A DNA stretch of 43,161 nucleotides from Longimicrobiales bacterium (GCA_028279425.1 JANQNV010000025.1:1-43161), one strand, 5' to 3'; counted from the stretch's first letter, positions 1-8,602 are shown. Made by a program: numbers and translations. Notes: generated from the letters alone by a model not told the origin.

Positions 1-892
1 GCCGGCCTTCACCGGTCAAGATCCAGTCGGTACCGTCGAGGGCCTCGGCGAAGCCCACCGCATCGCAGATCCTGTCGATGCCCCGAGCGAGTGTGGCCCC
101 CAGGAAGGCCACCGCGCCGGCGCCGAGTCCCCCGGCGGCGCCCCCACCCACGAGCCCCGCGACCTCGATGCCGAGGTCGGCCCGGATCCGCTCGGCGAGG
201 TGGGCGAGGCCGGCCTCGAGCCGCTCCACCTCGTCGGGACCCGCCCCTTTCTGAGGGCCGAAGATTCGGGCCGCTCCGCCCGGGCCGAGCAGCGGATTGT
301 CGACGTCGTACAGTGCCGTGACCTCGGCTTCCAGCGGCTCGGGGGGAGGCTCGACGTGCGCGATGTGCTCCAGGCCACCACCGCCCTGAGCGACCGGCCG
401 GCCCCCGGTGTCGAGGAAGCGCCATCCAAGGGCGGTTGCGGCGCCGGTGCCCCCGTCAACGGTTGCGCTGCCCCCCAGCGTCAACCAGATGCGTCGCGCG
501 CCCGCCTCGATCGCGGCGGCGATCAGCTCGCCCGCACCGGCCGTCGTCGTGCGGAGCGGGTCGCGCCGCTCGGGGGGCACCAGCGCCAGGCCGCAGGCCG
601 AGGCCATCTCCACGACCGCGTCGGGCCCGTGCTCGGGAGCGTCCTCGAGGCGAAGCCACGCAGCCTCGACGGAGCGGTCTCCCAGCGGATGTGTCACCAC
701 CTGCCGCTGCGCGGTGCCGCCGAGCGACGACGCGAGCACATCGGCCGTGCCGTCCCCACCGTCCGCGAGGGGCACGGACCGCACGTCGACGTGAGGAGCG
801 ACCTCCCGGATCGCGCGTGCCACGACGTCGCCCACTTCACGCGCGCTCAACGACCCTTTGAAGGAGTCGGGCGCAATGACGACGCGCGTCAC
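1..892 (-). CDS. Glycerate kinase, type I family (3' end cut by the window)
   Basis: Phosphorylates D-glycerate with ATP, feeding glyoxylate or serine carbon into lower glycolysis; cytoplasmic. The frame opens at a GTG (892-890) with VTRVVIAPDSFKGSLSA, the characteristic N-terminus of this family. It continues with a GGDGTADV segment, a GGSATVDGG segment in the middle and a DWILTGEG segment at the window edge, so roughly the last fifth is missing. An in-frame reading continues upstream of the GTG, but family alignments normally begin a few residues before VIAPDSF, so I chose the GTG. Whether the product is 2- or 3-phosphoglycerate cannot be read from sequence. Confidence in the family is high. 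Confidence 0.9.
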   Translation of the reverse strand, partial: MTRVVIAPDSFKGSLSAREVGDVVARAIREVAPHVDVRSVPLADGGDGTADVLASSLGGTAQRQVVTHPLGDRSVEAAWLRLEDAPEHGPDAVVEMASACGLALVPPERRDPLRTTTAGAGELIAAAIEAGARRIWLTLGGSATVDGGTGAATALGWRFLDTGGRPVAQGGGGLEHIAHVEPPPEPLEAEVTALYDVDNPLLGPGGAARIFGPQKGAGPDEVERLEAGLAHLAERIRADLGIEVAGLVGGGAAGGLGAGAVAFLGATLARGIDRICDAVGFAEALDGTDWILTGEGR

Positions 893-1194
893 GGCGGGCC
901 AGGCATCGATCGCGCAGTCATCGAGTGGGTTGGCTCCAGGGTCGGGTGGTCGGAGAGGTGTCGGTGGGGCCAACGTGGTGGGTCCGCCGGGTCCGGACCA
1001 GGCGGGCGGGGCGTACCGCTGGCGGTAAGGCTGCGGTACGTGGTATCGTGACGCAGTCTGCGGAGAGTCCGTCGGGAAGGGGGGAGCGATGCGCAGGGTC
1101 ACGATCACGCCACATCGATGTGTGGGGCTAGCCCCGTTCTGGTCGCCTGCAGCCCGACCGATGCACCGCGGTCGGGGGCACTCGATCCGGCGAT
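893..1194. promoter_or_regulatory. Divergent control region with several inverted repeats
   Basis: This 302-base stretch separates the leftward glycerate kinase from the rightward cluster. TACCGC at 1014-1019 can pair either with GCGGTA at 1022-1027 or, as GTACCGC (1013-1019), with GCGGTAC at 1033-1039. GGGGCTAGCCCC is a perfect palindrome at 1124-1135. CCCGACCG at 1153-1160 pairs with CGGTCGGG at 1169-1176. A 52-codon ORF with a purine-rich leader starts at 1089, but its composition is arginine-rich and not convincing. Promoter elements could not be placed reliably. Confidence 0.35.
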
Positions 1195-1296
1195 ATGCGG
1201 ATCACGGAGGTGAGGCAGAGCGAGATGTACGTCTACGTCAACGATGACCTCGGTGTGTCGTATGTGGTGCGGCTCCGCATCGAGAAAGGCGGCTGA
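1195..1296 (+). CDS. Possible 33-residue small protein
   Basis: ATG-initiated ORF ending in TGA two bases before the GTG of the next gene. The product contains alternating hydrophobic and charged residues (MYVYVNDDLG, VVRLRIEKGG) that look more protein-like than the arginine-rich shadow frames nearby. No Shine-Dalgarno sequence precedes the ATG; a purine-rich stretch lies before an internal ATG at 1225, which would give 23 residues. I do not recognise it. It could also be a remnant of a longer gene. Confidence 0.25.
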   Translation: MRITEVRQSEMYVYVNDDLGVSYVVRLRIEKGG

Positions 1297-1298
1297 GC

Positions 1299-1865
1299 GT
1301 GGGGACCGGTTTCCTGATCGCGATCATCGTCGGGTTCGCAACGCAGCTGTCGCAGCCGGTGCCCGCTCCTGACGATCGCTGGCCGGTATCGTTGGAGATC
1401 ACCATGGGCTACGGCGTGGGGGGCAGCAGCGGTGAGTATCGGAGAAGCGGTGGGGGCCCTGCGGTGGACGTGCTCGTGGCCGCTCGCCTCCGCTCGACGT
1501 TGCGTGGCGCCTGGGTCGGAGCGGTTTCCCTGGCGGCACAACCCATCCTCGTTTCTTCGGACGATCGGTGCATCCCGGCGTCGGACGGGGGGTGTGTTCC
1601 GGACTTCCCCGGGCTCCCGGTCGTTTCGCTCCTGGGCGGATGGGAAACCGCCGGGGGAGCGCAGCGAGTGATGGTGGGTCCGGGGCTCACCACGGAGGTG
1701 GACTGGCGAAAGTCGAAGCTCGTGTGGGTCCTGCGCGTCGACGGTGCGCTACCCATGACGGGGCGGATCTCCATGGTCGGCTCGATCCGTGGGACACTCG
1801 TGCCCTCGTTCCAGGGAGCGAGCTTCCGCCAGGGGTCGCTGATGGCTGGGCTCCGGATTCGGTGA
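1299..1865 (+). CDS. Small predicted outer-membrane or secreted beta-rich protein
   Basis: A 188-residue protein starting at GTG, with a hydrophobic N-terminus (FLIAIIVGFATQL) that reads as a signal peptide. The rest alternates hydrophobic strands with short turns (LEITMGYGVGG, VDVLVAARLRS, SLLGGWETAGG, VMVGPGLTTEVDW), ending in MAGLRIR. This pattern fits a small beta-barrel, as in many uncharacterised Gemmatimonadota outer-membrane proteins. Two cysteines (DDRCIP and GGCVPD) may form a disulfide in a loop. I recognise no named family. The last ~26 codons are duplicated in decayed form just downstream (1871-1950). Confidence 0.6.
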   Translation: MGTGFLIAIIVGFATQLSQPVPAPDDRWPVSLEITMGYGVGGSSGEYRRSGGGPAVDVLVAARLRSTLRGAWVGAVSLAAQPILVSSDDRCIPASDGGCVPDFPGLPVVSLLGGWETAGGAQRVMVGPGLTTEVDWRKSKLVWVLRVDGALPMTGRISMVGSIRGTLVPSFQGASFRQGSLMAGLRIR

Positions 1866-1950
1866 GAGGGATTCGTGGGTCGCTCGTACCCCTCGTATCG
1901 AGGCGACAGCTTCCGGCAGGGTGCGATCATGGCGGGGCTGCGGATTCGCC
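1785..1950 (+). repeat. Imperfect tandem repeat of about 80 bases
   Basis: Copy 1 is 1785-1863, inside the barrel gene. Copy 2 is about 1871-1950, just after its stop codon. The copies differ by scattered substitutions, many at third codon positions, and one inserted C. That pattern fits diverged paralogous coding sequence better than a recent slippage duplication. Confidence 0.6.
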
Positions 1951-1961
1951 AGGTATCGTGA
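1871..1961 (+). pseudogene. Decayed second copy of the barrel gene's 3' end
   Basis: The segment aligns with 1785-1863: shared blocks include cgtggg, ctcgt, agcttccg, atggc and ggattcg. One extra C in the copy (the CCCC near 1889) shifts the frame within it. In the frame of its tail it reads YPSYRGDSFRQ, then GAIMAGLRIRQVS and a TGA, against the parent's SFRQGSLMAGLRIR. That TGA (1959-1961) overlaps the GTG of the next gene, as an intact upstream gene's stop would. A GTG at 1875 preceded by gagaggg could express 28 residues, but I read this as a remnant of a second tandem paralog. Confidence 0.6.
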
Positions 1962-2398
1962 AGCTCTCCGCGATTCTTGTCGTGCTGGCCCTGGCGGGGG
2001 CCTGCCAACCTACCCCCACCCCCGAGGAGGCGGCCGCCGTCTTCGTCGTCGAAGACATGTTGGGCCGCGTTCAGCCCGAGGGAGCCTCCATCACCGACCG
2101 CTACATCGGCTCGACGTGGCAAGGGCCGCCACCGATCGGACCGGTGTACCCAGTCGTGGTCGAGACGTCCGGGCTTCCCGCTCTCTCGTCCGAGGCATGG
2201 CGTTCCGAGGACTCCGCGCGGCTCGTCCTCAACCTCTTCCGTCCCGTTCGCCTGGGAGGCGACTCGATGCGCGTGATCGCCGAGTGGCTGATCTTCGAGC
2301 CGGGCGAGTCGTTCTGGGGGACCCAGTACGACTACGCGCTCGACTGCAGCGCGAGGTGTCGCCTGTTGGTGCGTCATGGGCCCGGATATCTGAACTGA
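1958..2398 (+). CDS. Small secreted lipoprotein, function unknown
   Basis: A 146-residue protein from a GTG start. The N-terminus MKLSAILVVLALAGAC is a lipoprotein signal peptide with cysteine 16 as the lipidation site, so it is probably anchored in the outer or inner membrane facing the periplasm. The GTG overlaps the stop of the preceding remnant as GTGA, which suggests translational coupling in the ancestral operon. The mature part is beta-rich, with a two-cysteine CSARCRL segment near the C-terminus. I recognise no domain. It converges on the leftward gene at 2462. Confidence 0.6.
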   Translation: MKLSAILVVLALAGACQPTPTPEEAAAVFVVEDMLGRVQPEGASITDRYIGSTWQGPPPIGPVYPVVVETSGLPALSSEAWRSEDSARLVLNLFRPVRLGGDSMRVIAEWLIFEPGESFWGTQYDYALDCSARCRLLVRHGPGYLN

Positions 2399-2461
2399 AC
2401 GCCATATCGGTGCGGGTAGTGCGATCTTCCTCGTTCCCGTCGGCATCATCCGTGGGCGGGA

Positions 2462-3007
2462 TCATCTCTTCGAGCGCCGGGATCGGATAGGGGCGCTCGG
2501 TCCCAGCGGGTTCGCCCCAGCCGGGCTCACGACCTCGAACGACTGGGACGTACTCTGCGACTCCTCCAGCCTGGGCCCCGGCGGCCTCTGTCCGGCGTCG
2601 TAGCTCTGGAGGACCTCCCAAGTCAGACGGAAGCGACCCGGTAGGAGGGACGGGTCGATCTGGGCGTTGGCCGAGCCGCGATAGACCTCACCCGGTTCGA
2701 TGCGCAGGGGCGCCCCGGTGCACAGCGTCCGGACGGGCGACCAGGCGAAAGCCCACCTCCCGTCAGGGGTTTCCCTCAGGAGCGACGGGGGTGGTGTCTC
2801 GTCGCACCTTGCGACGAACACGCTGCCCCGCCTCCCGTTGGAAAACTCGAACGAGAACGCCACATCGAGGAGCCCGTCGGGTGCTTCACTCACGGTCACC
2901 TCACCATCGAGAAGGAGTGTCGCGGTGGCTTCCACCAGGATCTGGTCGGAGCACCCGGCCAGAACCACTGCGAGCCCGAGCGCGGCACTGGGATTTCGTC
3001 TCGTCAT
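2462..3007 (-). CDS. Two-cysteine lipoprotein, family member A
   Basis: A 181-residue lipoprotein. I chose the ATG at 3007 because it places MTRRN directly before the hydrophobic segment and the lipobox VLAGC (cysteine 19); the longer frame to 3190 adds a non-signal extension. The mature domain has a VAFSFEFSN strand, cysteines at 68 and 96, then PGRFRLTWEV and a final SFEV strand. The same layout recurs in the lipoproteins at 9639-10175 and 18350-18928, so I treat the three as one family. It resembles small Ig-like beta-sandwich domains such as BsuPI, but that is only a guess. Function unknown. Confidence 0.65.
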   Translation of the reverse strand: MTRRNPSAALGLAVVLAGCSDQILVEATATLLLDGEVTVSEAPDGLLDVAFSFEFSNGRRGSVFVARCDETPPPSLLRETPDGRWAFAWSPVRTLCTGAPLRIEPGEVYRGSANAQIDPSLLPGRFRLTWEVLQSYDAGQRPPGPRLEESQSTSQSFEVVSPAGANPLGPSAPIRSRRSKR

Positions 3008-3135
3008 GATGGATATCGAGCGGGTGCGGTGAGCGGGCAGGTTGCTCGTCGGGATACTCGGTCGCACACTAGGCGCAGCGAGCGCCCGCGTGCAAGGGAC
3101 GAATCCCCTCGGCACCTCCCGCAAGATGGCCCCCC

Positions 3136-4389
3136 ATGCCGACCAAGATGGCTTCCGCATCTCAAGTTCGTCCCGACGCGCGTAAAGCATTGGGACTCCT
3201 CTCTGTGGTACTGCTCAGCGCTGGCTGCTCGGGCGTCCCTTCCGGCCAGGACGAGGCGGTCACCGCCGTCGATAGCGCAGGCGTGCGGATCGTGACGAAC
3301 GACCTCGCTCGGCTCGATCGCCGGTGCACCCTCGCTGCAGAGCCCCGGCTCACCATCGGGGACCGCATCGGTGACCCCACTCACGAGCTCTATCGCGTGT
3401 TCGGGGGCTCGGTGCTCGACGACGGTCGCGTGGCGCTGGTCGATCAGGGGTCGCAGCAGCTGCGCTTCTATTCCCAGACGGGCGATCTGCTTCGGACATC
3501 GGGTCGGGAAGGGGAGGGGCCGGGGGAGTTCTTGAACGCCTTCCTCCTGTGGAGACTGCCGGGCGATACGCTCTGGGTAGGCGACGCTCGGCCGTGGGAG
3601 TTCGAGGTGTTCTCTCCCGACGGCGAATGGGTGAGGAGCGTTCGTTCGCAGCCCGGTTACGGGAATCCGCCGCGTGGCTTCGGCGTGCTGTCCGACGGCC
3701 GAGCGATCCTCGCCTCGGACGACATCCGCCAGCGGTCTCCTGGCTTCCAGATGACCTACTTCCATCTGCTCTTCCACGACGCCTCCGGCATGCTTGTCGA
3801 TACCGTGGCTGTGGTGCCGAACATTCGGTTCGGTCAGACGATCCAGGAGCCGGGCTTTCCGTGGATCTTCCCGTGGTTCGATTCCTCGGCAGAGATGGTG
3901 GCACACGGAGAGTACTTCCTGCTTGGGCACGGAAGCGCTGCCGAGGTGCGGTGGCATCGCGTCGGAGAGGGTTTGGAGCTCGAGCGAATCGTGCGTTGGA
4001 CAGGTCTGGACCTGGCCATCACCCCGGCCGATATGGAGACGGCTCGGGAGGAGATCGTGGCGCAATACGCCGACGTTGAGCCGTCGTTGCGACGTCGGTT
4101 CACGGAACCGCTCCTCCACGAAGATCGCCCCGTGGCCGAGGCCTTGCCCGCCTTCGTCAGCGTGCTTCCCGGCCGCGACGAGTCGATGTGGATCCGCCTG
4201 TATCGGCGCCCCGGGGCCGGGCACGACGAGTGGGTGCGCTTCGACCGCGACGGCGCCTTCGTGTGTCGACTGCAGGTGCCGGAGCGGATCGAGGTGTACG
4301 AGTTCGGAGCCGACTACCTGCTCGCCACCGAGGAGGGCGACTTGGAGGTCGAAATGGTCACGCTGTACGACACGTCGCTGGAGGGGTAG
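3136..4389 (+). CDS. 6-bladed beta-propeller lipoprotein
   Basis: A 417-residue secreted lipoprotein: signal peptide with lipobox LLSAGC (cysteine 31), then the hallmark DSAGVRIV at about 47-54 and NHL-like propeller blades. The motif GREGEGPGEF near residue 125 is typical of the 6-bladed beta-propeller proteins abundant in Gemmatimonadota and Bacteroidota. Such proteins are thought to bind ligands or partners at the cell surface; the ligand here is unknown. A second ATG at 3148 would also leave a complete signal peptide. The gene is followed without any spacer by a second propeller gene, so they are surely co-transcribed. Confidence 0.8.
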   Translation: MPTKMASASQVRPDARKALGLLSVVLLSAGCSGVPSGQDEAVTAVDSAGVRIVTNDLARLDRRCTLAAEPRLTIGDRIGDPTHELYRVFGGSVLDDGRVALVDQGSQQLRFYSQTGDLLRTSGREGEGPGEFLNAFLLWRLPGDTLWVGDARPWEFEVFSPDGEWVRSVRSQPGYGNPPRGFGVLSDGRAILASDDIRQRSPGFQMTYFHLLFHDASGMLVDTVAVVPNIRFGQTIQEPGFPWIFPWFDSSAEMVAHGEYFLLGHGSAAEVRWHRVGEGLELERIVRWTGLDLAITPADMETAREEIVAQYADVEPSLRRRFTEPLLHEDRPVAEALPAFVSVLPGRDESMWIRLYRRPGAGHDEWVRFDRDGAFVCRLQVPERIEVYEFGADYLLATEEGDLEVEMVTLYDTSLEG

Positions 4390-5646
4390 GTGCGCCCGGC
4401 CACCTGGGTCGCTGGAGCCCTCGTGCTCCTCGCGTGCTCCGATGAAGCCCCGGCGACTGAGGACGATGCAGACACATCGGACTCCCAATCCTCGGTCCAG
4501 CAGCCGTCGAGCGGGCCCGTCTCCTGGAGGGTCGACCCTCTCCCCTCGTTGGTCATCGGGGACGGCGGTGGCGAAGACGACGCACTCGCCCGGGTAGCGG
4601 GGGCTCTTCGGTTCGAGGGGGGCTACGTCGTTGCCACCCAGCTTCCCCTGGGACTGCGCGTGTTCGATCACGACGGCCGGCTCGTTCGATGGATCGGGCG
4701 TGAGGGGCAGGGCCCGGGCGAGTTCCGCGCGATCTCACGGATGTGGGTGACGCAAGGCGATACGATCATCGTGTACGACCGCTTCCAGCATCGGCTGACC
4801 CGTTTTCGCCCTGATGGGACGCTGCTCGGCACCACCCGACACGACCCCGCCGGGTCGACACGGGTCGGCGATGCGAGGCCTCGCACCATCGTCGACCGCT
4901 TCTCCGACGGGAGCTACCTGTCGAGGCAAGTGGTATTCCCCGAGACGCTGGGGGCATTGCCCGGAGATACGGCGAGGGTCTTCGCGCGCTTCCATCGGCA
5001 TCGAATCGGGCTTGGGGACGTCGTTGACCTGATCACCGAAGTCGACGACACCGACGTGGTATGGGACCGCATCCCGGGTGAGCCGTGGGGGTATTGGACG
5101 GGTGTACCCTTCAGCCCATTGGCGGCAGCGGTCGCCGTGGACTCGGCCCTGGTCGTAGCCAATCCCCGCGCATTCGAGTTCGACGTCTGGTCGGGTTCGG
5201 GGCGACACCTCATGCGGATCCCGGGTGAGGGCGCGCGCGTTACAGTCACGGATCAGATGTGGGATCAGGACCTCGAGCGTCGCCTTGGCGAATTCACGCG
5301 ACGCGTCGAGTCGGACGGCAACCGCTTCGAGCTGAACGTCCCATCGGAACTCGCCGCGATCCGCCGCGCCTTCGCGAATGCACCAAAGCTGCCCTACCTC
5401 CCTACGCATGGGGGTCGGATGTTGGCGGGCCCGCGGAGTGATCTATGGCTCCGAGGCTGGTCCGCTGACCCGCTTCACCCCGCCACCACCTGGCAGATCG
5501 TCCTTCTCGATGGGCAGCGATTCGCGGGCACGGTGGAGCTTCCTGAGCGGTTCTGGCCGACCGCGATCTATGACGATGCCATCCTCGGAGTGCACCGGGA
5601 CGACCTCGACATCGAGACCGTACGGGAGTACCGGCTCTGGAGGTAG
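4390..5646 (+). CDS. 6-bladed beta-propeller lipoprotein, second tandem copy
   Basis: A 418-residue lipoprotein with lipobox VLLAC (cysteine 16), an acidic linker (ATEDDADTSDSQSS) and propeller blades including GREGQGPGEFRAI near residue 105. The GTG start directly follows the TAG of the upstream gene, and the ribosome binding site (ggagggg) lies inside that gene's last codons, so translation is coupled. The DSAG[VI]RIV entry motif of its neighbour is absent, and the two are clearly diverged. Probably a surface or periplasmic binding protein; ligand unknown. It converges on the permease gene with only 9 bases between stop codons. Confidence 0.75.
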   Translation: MRPATWVAGALVLLACSDEAPATEDDADTSDSQSSVQQPSSGPVSWRVDPLPSLVIGDGGGEDDALARVAGALRFEGGYVVATQLPLGLRVFDHDGRLVRWIGREGQGPGEFRAISRMWVTQGDTIIVYDRFQHRLTRFRPDGTLLGTTRHDPAGSTRVGDARPRTIVDRFSDGSYLSRQVVFPETLGALPGDTARVFARFHRHRIGLGDVVDLITEVDDTDVVWDRIPGEPWGYWTGVPFSPLAAAVAVDSALVVANPRAFEFDVWSGSGRHLMRIPGEGARVTVTDQMWDQDLERRLGEFTRRVESDGNRFELNVPSELAAIRRAFANAPKLPYLPTHGGRMLAGPRSDLWLRGWSADPLHPATTWQIVLLDGQRFAGTVELPERFWPTAIYDDAILGVHRDDLDIETVREYRLWR

Positions 5647-5655
5647 GCTCGAACT

Positions 5656-8256
5656 CTAGTCGCTGCGGAGCGCCTGTGTCGGTGCGATCGCGACCGCGCG
5701 CAAGGCCGGAATGAGACTCGCGGCGACGGCTGCGGTGAGGAGGATCGTGGGGACGAGCAGACCTGCCAGCGGAGCGACGTCGATTCCCAGCACCCTGGAG
5801 CGGATCACCACGACGCCTCCCGCGGCGAGAAGGGCCCCGACCACGCATCCGATTCCGGCGAGGCGGAGGGCGCTGCGGATCACGCTCACGATGACGGTCG
5901 GGGCCGTCGCCCCCAGCGCTCGGCGCACCCCGAACTCGTGCGTGCGCTGCGCGATCCCCCACGCGAGGACCCCGTACACCCCGAGTACGGCGAGAACGCC
6001 TCCGAGCACCCCGAAGCTCCCGACGAACCAGGCGGCCAGCCGCTGGGGATAGAGGGCGCCCTGGACCGTGGATTCCAGCGGAGTTCCTCCCTCGACCGCG
6101 ACCCGCGGCTCGATCCTGCGCACGATGTCCGGGATCGCCTGGAGCACTTCTGCTTCGCGGCCTGGCGCGCGAATGTGGAGGGTCATCGCGGCGCGGGCGT
6201 TCTGGCGAACAGGTAGATAGGTGAAGGGCGTCTCGGCCTCCAGGAGATGCGTGTACTTGGCGTCGCGCGCGACACCGATCACCTCCACTCTCCGGTCACC
6301 CATCGCAAGGGTCTGTCCGACTGCGTCGACACCGGGCCAGAGCCGTCGGGCGAGGGCTTCGTTCACGATGGCGACGGGTGTGGCTCCCCATGCGTCCGAG
6401 GCCTCGAAGGCGCGCCCCGCAACGAGAGGCATTCGCATCGTATGGAACCACGCCTCGTCCACGACCGAGATGGACGTGTTGGTGCGCCTCCGGTCGGCGT
6501 CATCGAGGCCGTTCGACACGTCGCTCTTCGCGTTGCCCCCCTCGAGTGGCGCGAACTGGCCAAGTGTGACGTCCTGGACGCCCGGAAGTCCGGAGACCTC
6601 CCGCACCAGCTGGTCCTGGAAGGCGAGCGTGCCGGGAGGATCGTAGTCGAGTGGGGAGAGGTCGGTGCGCGCCGTCACGACTCCACGCCAGTCGAAGCCC
6701 AGGTCGACCTCGGGTGTGGTCCGCACCGACGCCACCAAAACGGTGGCGACGATCAACAGGAAGGCAGCCGCGGAGACCTGGCCCACCGCGAAGACGTCTC
6801 GCAGAGGGGCCTTCGACGGAAGGCCGATCGGGCGGCCACCCCTGATCGCTCCCACGACTCCGGGTCGTGAGGCATGAAACGCCGCGGCCACGCTGAAGCA
6901 CGCCCCGATCACGGTGGCTGAGGCGATCGCAAACAGGAGAACCCGGTGGTCGATCACGACATCGACCTGGACGCCGAGGCGCGCGGGAAGGGGGAGCCGG
7001 GATACGAGCGCCGCGCCGACCCACGCGACGGCCCAACCGCCGAGACCTCCGAAGACGAAGAGCCAGAACCCTTCGCAGGCCAGATGCCGGATCAGGCCCG
7101 CACGGCCGGCGCCCAGTGAGACCCGGATCGCGAGTTCGCGCTGTCGAGAGGTGGCTCGGGCGATCAGCATCCCAGCGATGTTCGCCGCGGCCGTCAGGAG
7201 CACCACGAAGGCGAGCAGCTGAAGGATCGAGAGAAACCCGACGAAGGCGGCCCGGCCGTTGACCCCCACCCCCACGAGTGGGGCGACCACGACCGAGCGT
7301 ACGCGGCTGCGCGTTTCCATCGGGATCTCCCGGGCGATCGACTCCGCGACCGCCTCCGCCCGATCGAGGGGGACGCCCTCGTGGAGTCGGCCGAGCATCG
7401 CCACCCAATCCCTCATCCCTGCGTCGGTGGACACGTGGGGCACCCAGATGTCGTGCTCCACCATCCGCGTGGCGCCGTGGAAGCCGGGCGGGGCGATGCC
7501 GACGATGGTCAGCGGACGTCCGTCGAGTTCGATGCGACGGCCGATCGCCCCGGGGTCCTGATCGAACAGACGGGTCCATAGGCGGTCGCTCAACACGACC
7601 GACGCCTCTCCCTCCTCGGAGTAGAAGGCGCCGGCTGTGGGAGCGAGATCGACGACGTGGAAGTAGTTCCCCGAGGTCCGGGCCCCGCGCACCGAGAGGG
7701 TCCGATCATGCAGGCGCAGCGAGAAGTGGCCGAAGCTTCGCGCCGCGAGCCCCCGGAAGACCGAGCCGGATTCCTCGGCGTACCCCCGGTATCTCGAATA
7801 GGGGATCTTCCACCCCTCCCACCCGCTCGACGCCCACCCGCTCCTCAACTCGTCGACGGTGACGAGTCGATCTGCGTTGGGGAGGGGAAGGGGGCGAAAG
7901 AGGAGTGTGTTGGCGACGCTGAAGACGGTGGCCGAGGCCCCGACCCCGAGGGCGATCGTTACGACCGATACGAAGGTGAAGCCGGGTCGACGCGCGAGCC
8001 AGCGCAGTCCCATGCGAAGATCACGAACGACCGGTTCGACGAGGGGGAGCCTTCGACCGTCGCGGAGCGCCTCGCGGTGCCGATCCGCGCCCCCGAACGT
8101 CGCTCGAGCACGGCGGCCGGCCTCCGCGGGTTCGACCCCCTGCTCGATGAGCCAACGCGTCTCCAGCTCGATGTGGTATTCGAACTCCTCGGCCGACTCG
8201 GCGTCGGCACGCCGGCGGAACACAACGTGCCTCAGTCGAGCGAGCCAGCCCCTCAT
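5656..8256 (-). CDS. ADOP-type orphan ABC permease (duplicated FtsX/MacB permease)
   Basis: An 866-residue inner-membrane protein. Residues 1-75 form the permease prefix domain (AEEFEYHIELETRWLIEQGV, then RARATFGG). The first transmembrane helix is near 95-118 (TFVSVVTIALGVGASATVFS), followed by a periplasmic MacB core domain and an FtsX helix block, then the same core-plus-FtsX module repeated to the C-terminus. This duplicated architecture without an ATPase in the gene or nearby is the ADOP family known from Acidobacteria and Gemmatimonadota. The substrate is unknown; MacB relatives act in lipoprotein or peptide export. The ATG overlaps the padR stop by 4 bases. A longer frame to 8862 is rejected because it runs antiparallel through padR. 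Confidence 0.9.
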   Translation of the reverse strand: MRGWLARLRHVVFRRRADAESAEEFEYHIELETRWLIEQGVEPAEAGRRARATFGGADRHREALRDGRRLPLVEPVVRDLRMGLRWLARRPGFTFVSVVTIALGVGASATVFSVANTLLFRPLPLPNADRLVTVDELRSGWASSGWEGWKIPYSRYRGYAEESGSVFRGLAARSFGHFSLRLHDRTLSVRGARTSGNYFHVVDLAPTAGAFYSEEGEASVVLSDRLWTRLFDQDPGAIGRRIELDGRPLTIVGIAPPGFHGATRMVEHDIWVPHVSTDAGMRDWVAMLGRLHEGVPLDRAEAVAESIAREIPMETRSRVRSVVVAPLVGVGVNGRAAFVGFLSILQLLAFVVLLTAAANIAGMLIARATSRQRELAIRVSLGAGRAGLIRHLACEGFWLFVFGGLGGWAVAWVGAALVSRLPLPARLGVQVDVVIDHRVLLFAIASATVIGACFSVAAAFHASRPGVVGAIRGGRPIGLPSKAPLRDVFAVGQVSAAAFLLIVATVLVASVRTTPEVDLGFDWRGVVTARTDLSPLDYDPPGTLAFQDQLVREVSGLPGVQDVTLGQFAPLEGGNAKSDVSNGLDDADRRRTNTSISVVDEAWFHTMRMPLVAGRAFEASDAWGATPVAIVNEALARRLWPGVDAVGQTLAMGDRRVEVIGVARDAKYTHLLEAETPFTYLPVRQNARAAMTLHIRAPGREAEVLQAIPDIVRRIEPRVAVEGGTPLESTVQGALYPQRLAAWFVGSFGVLGGVLAVLGVYGVLAWGIAQRTHEFGVRRALGATAPTVIVSVIRSALRLAGIGCVVGALLAAGGVVVIRSRVLGIDVAPLAGLLVPTILLTAAVAASLIPALRAVAIAPTQALRSD

Positions 8257-8591
8257 CCGCCCGCGGCCAGGACGAGATCGACGGCCCGCACGTAGCTGCG
8301 CCACTGGAGGGTCTCGCGCTCCAGCTGGCGAACGCCCTTCGGGGTGAGTTCGTAGAACTTCGCCCGCCGGTTCTCCTCGGTGCGCTGCCACGAGCTGGTC
8401 ACCCAGCCGCGGTGCTCGAGGCGCTGAAGCGCTGGGTAGAGCGAGCCCTGGTTCACCTCGAAGCGATCTGCGGAGAGGTGCCGGATGCGGTGCGAGATCC
8501 CCCACCCGTGCAGCGACTCCAGGGAGAGCGCCTTGAGGATCATGAGGTCCAGCGTTCCGCGGAGGACTTCGCTGTCGGACGATGGGGGCAT
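8253..8591 (-). CDS. PadR-family transcriptional regulator
   Basis: A 112-residue winged-helix DNA-binding protein. EVLRGTLDLMILKALS is the standard PadR opening helix, followed by HGWGISHRI, then NQGSLYPALQRLEHRGWV (recognition helix and wing) and RRAKFYELTPKGVRQLE. The family mostly represses its own operon; here the downstream gene is an orphan permease, an arrangement very common in ADOP loci. The ATG at 8591 gives the usual family length. No Shine-Dalgarno sequence is seen. A perfect inverted repeat starts 12 bases upstream of the ATG and is the probable operator. Confidence 0.92.
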   Translation of the reverse strand: MPPSSDSEVLRGTLDLMILKALSLESLHGWGISHRIRHLSADRFEVNQGSLYPALQRLEHRGWVTSSWQRTEENRRAKFYELTPKGVRQLERETLQWRSYVRAVDLVLAAGG

Positions 8592-8602
8592 TCGGGTATC
8601 CG

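Noticed and set aside
3004..4671. 555-codon leftward ORF
   Set aside because: Antisense shadow of the beta-propeller lipoprotein; composition rich in Arg, His and Pro with no domain.
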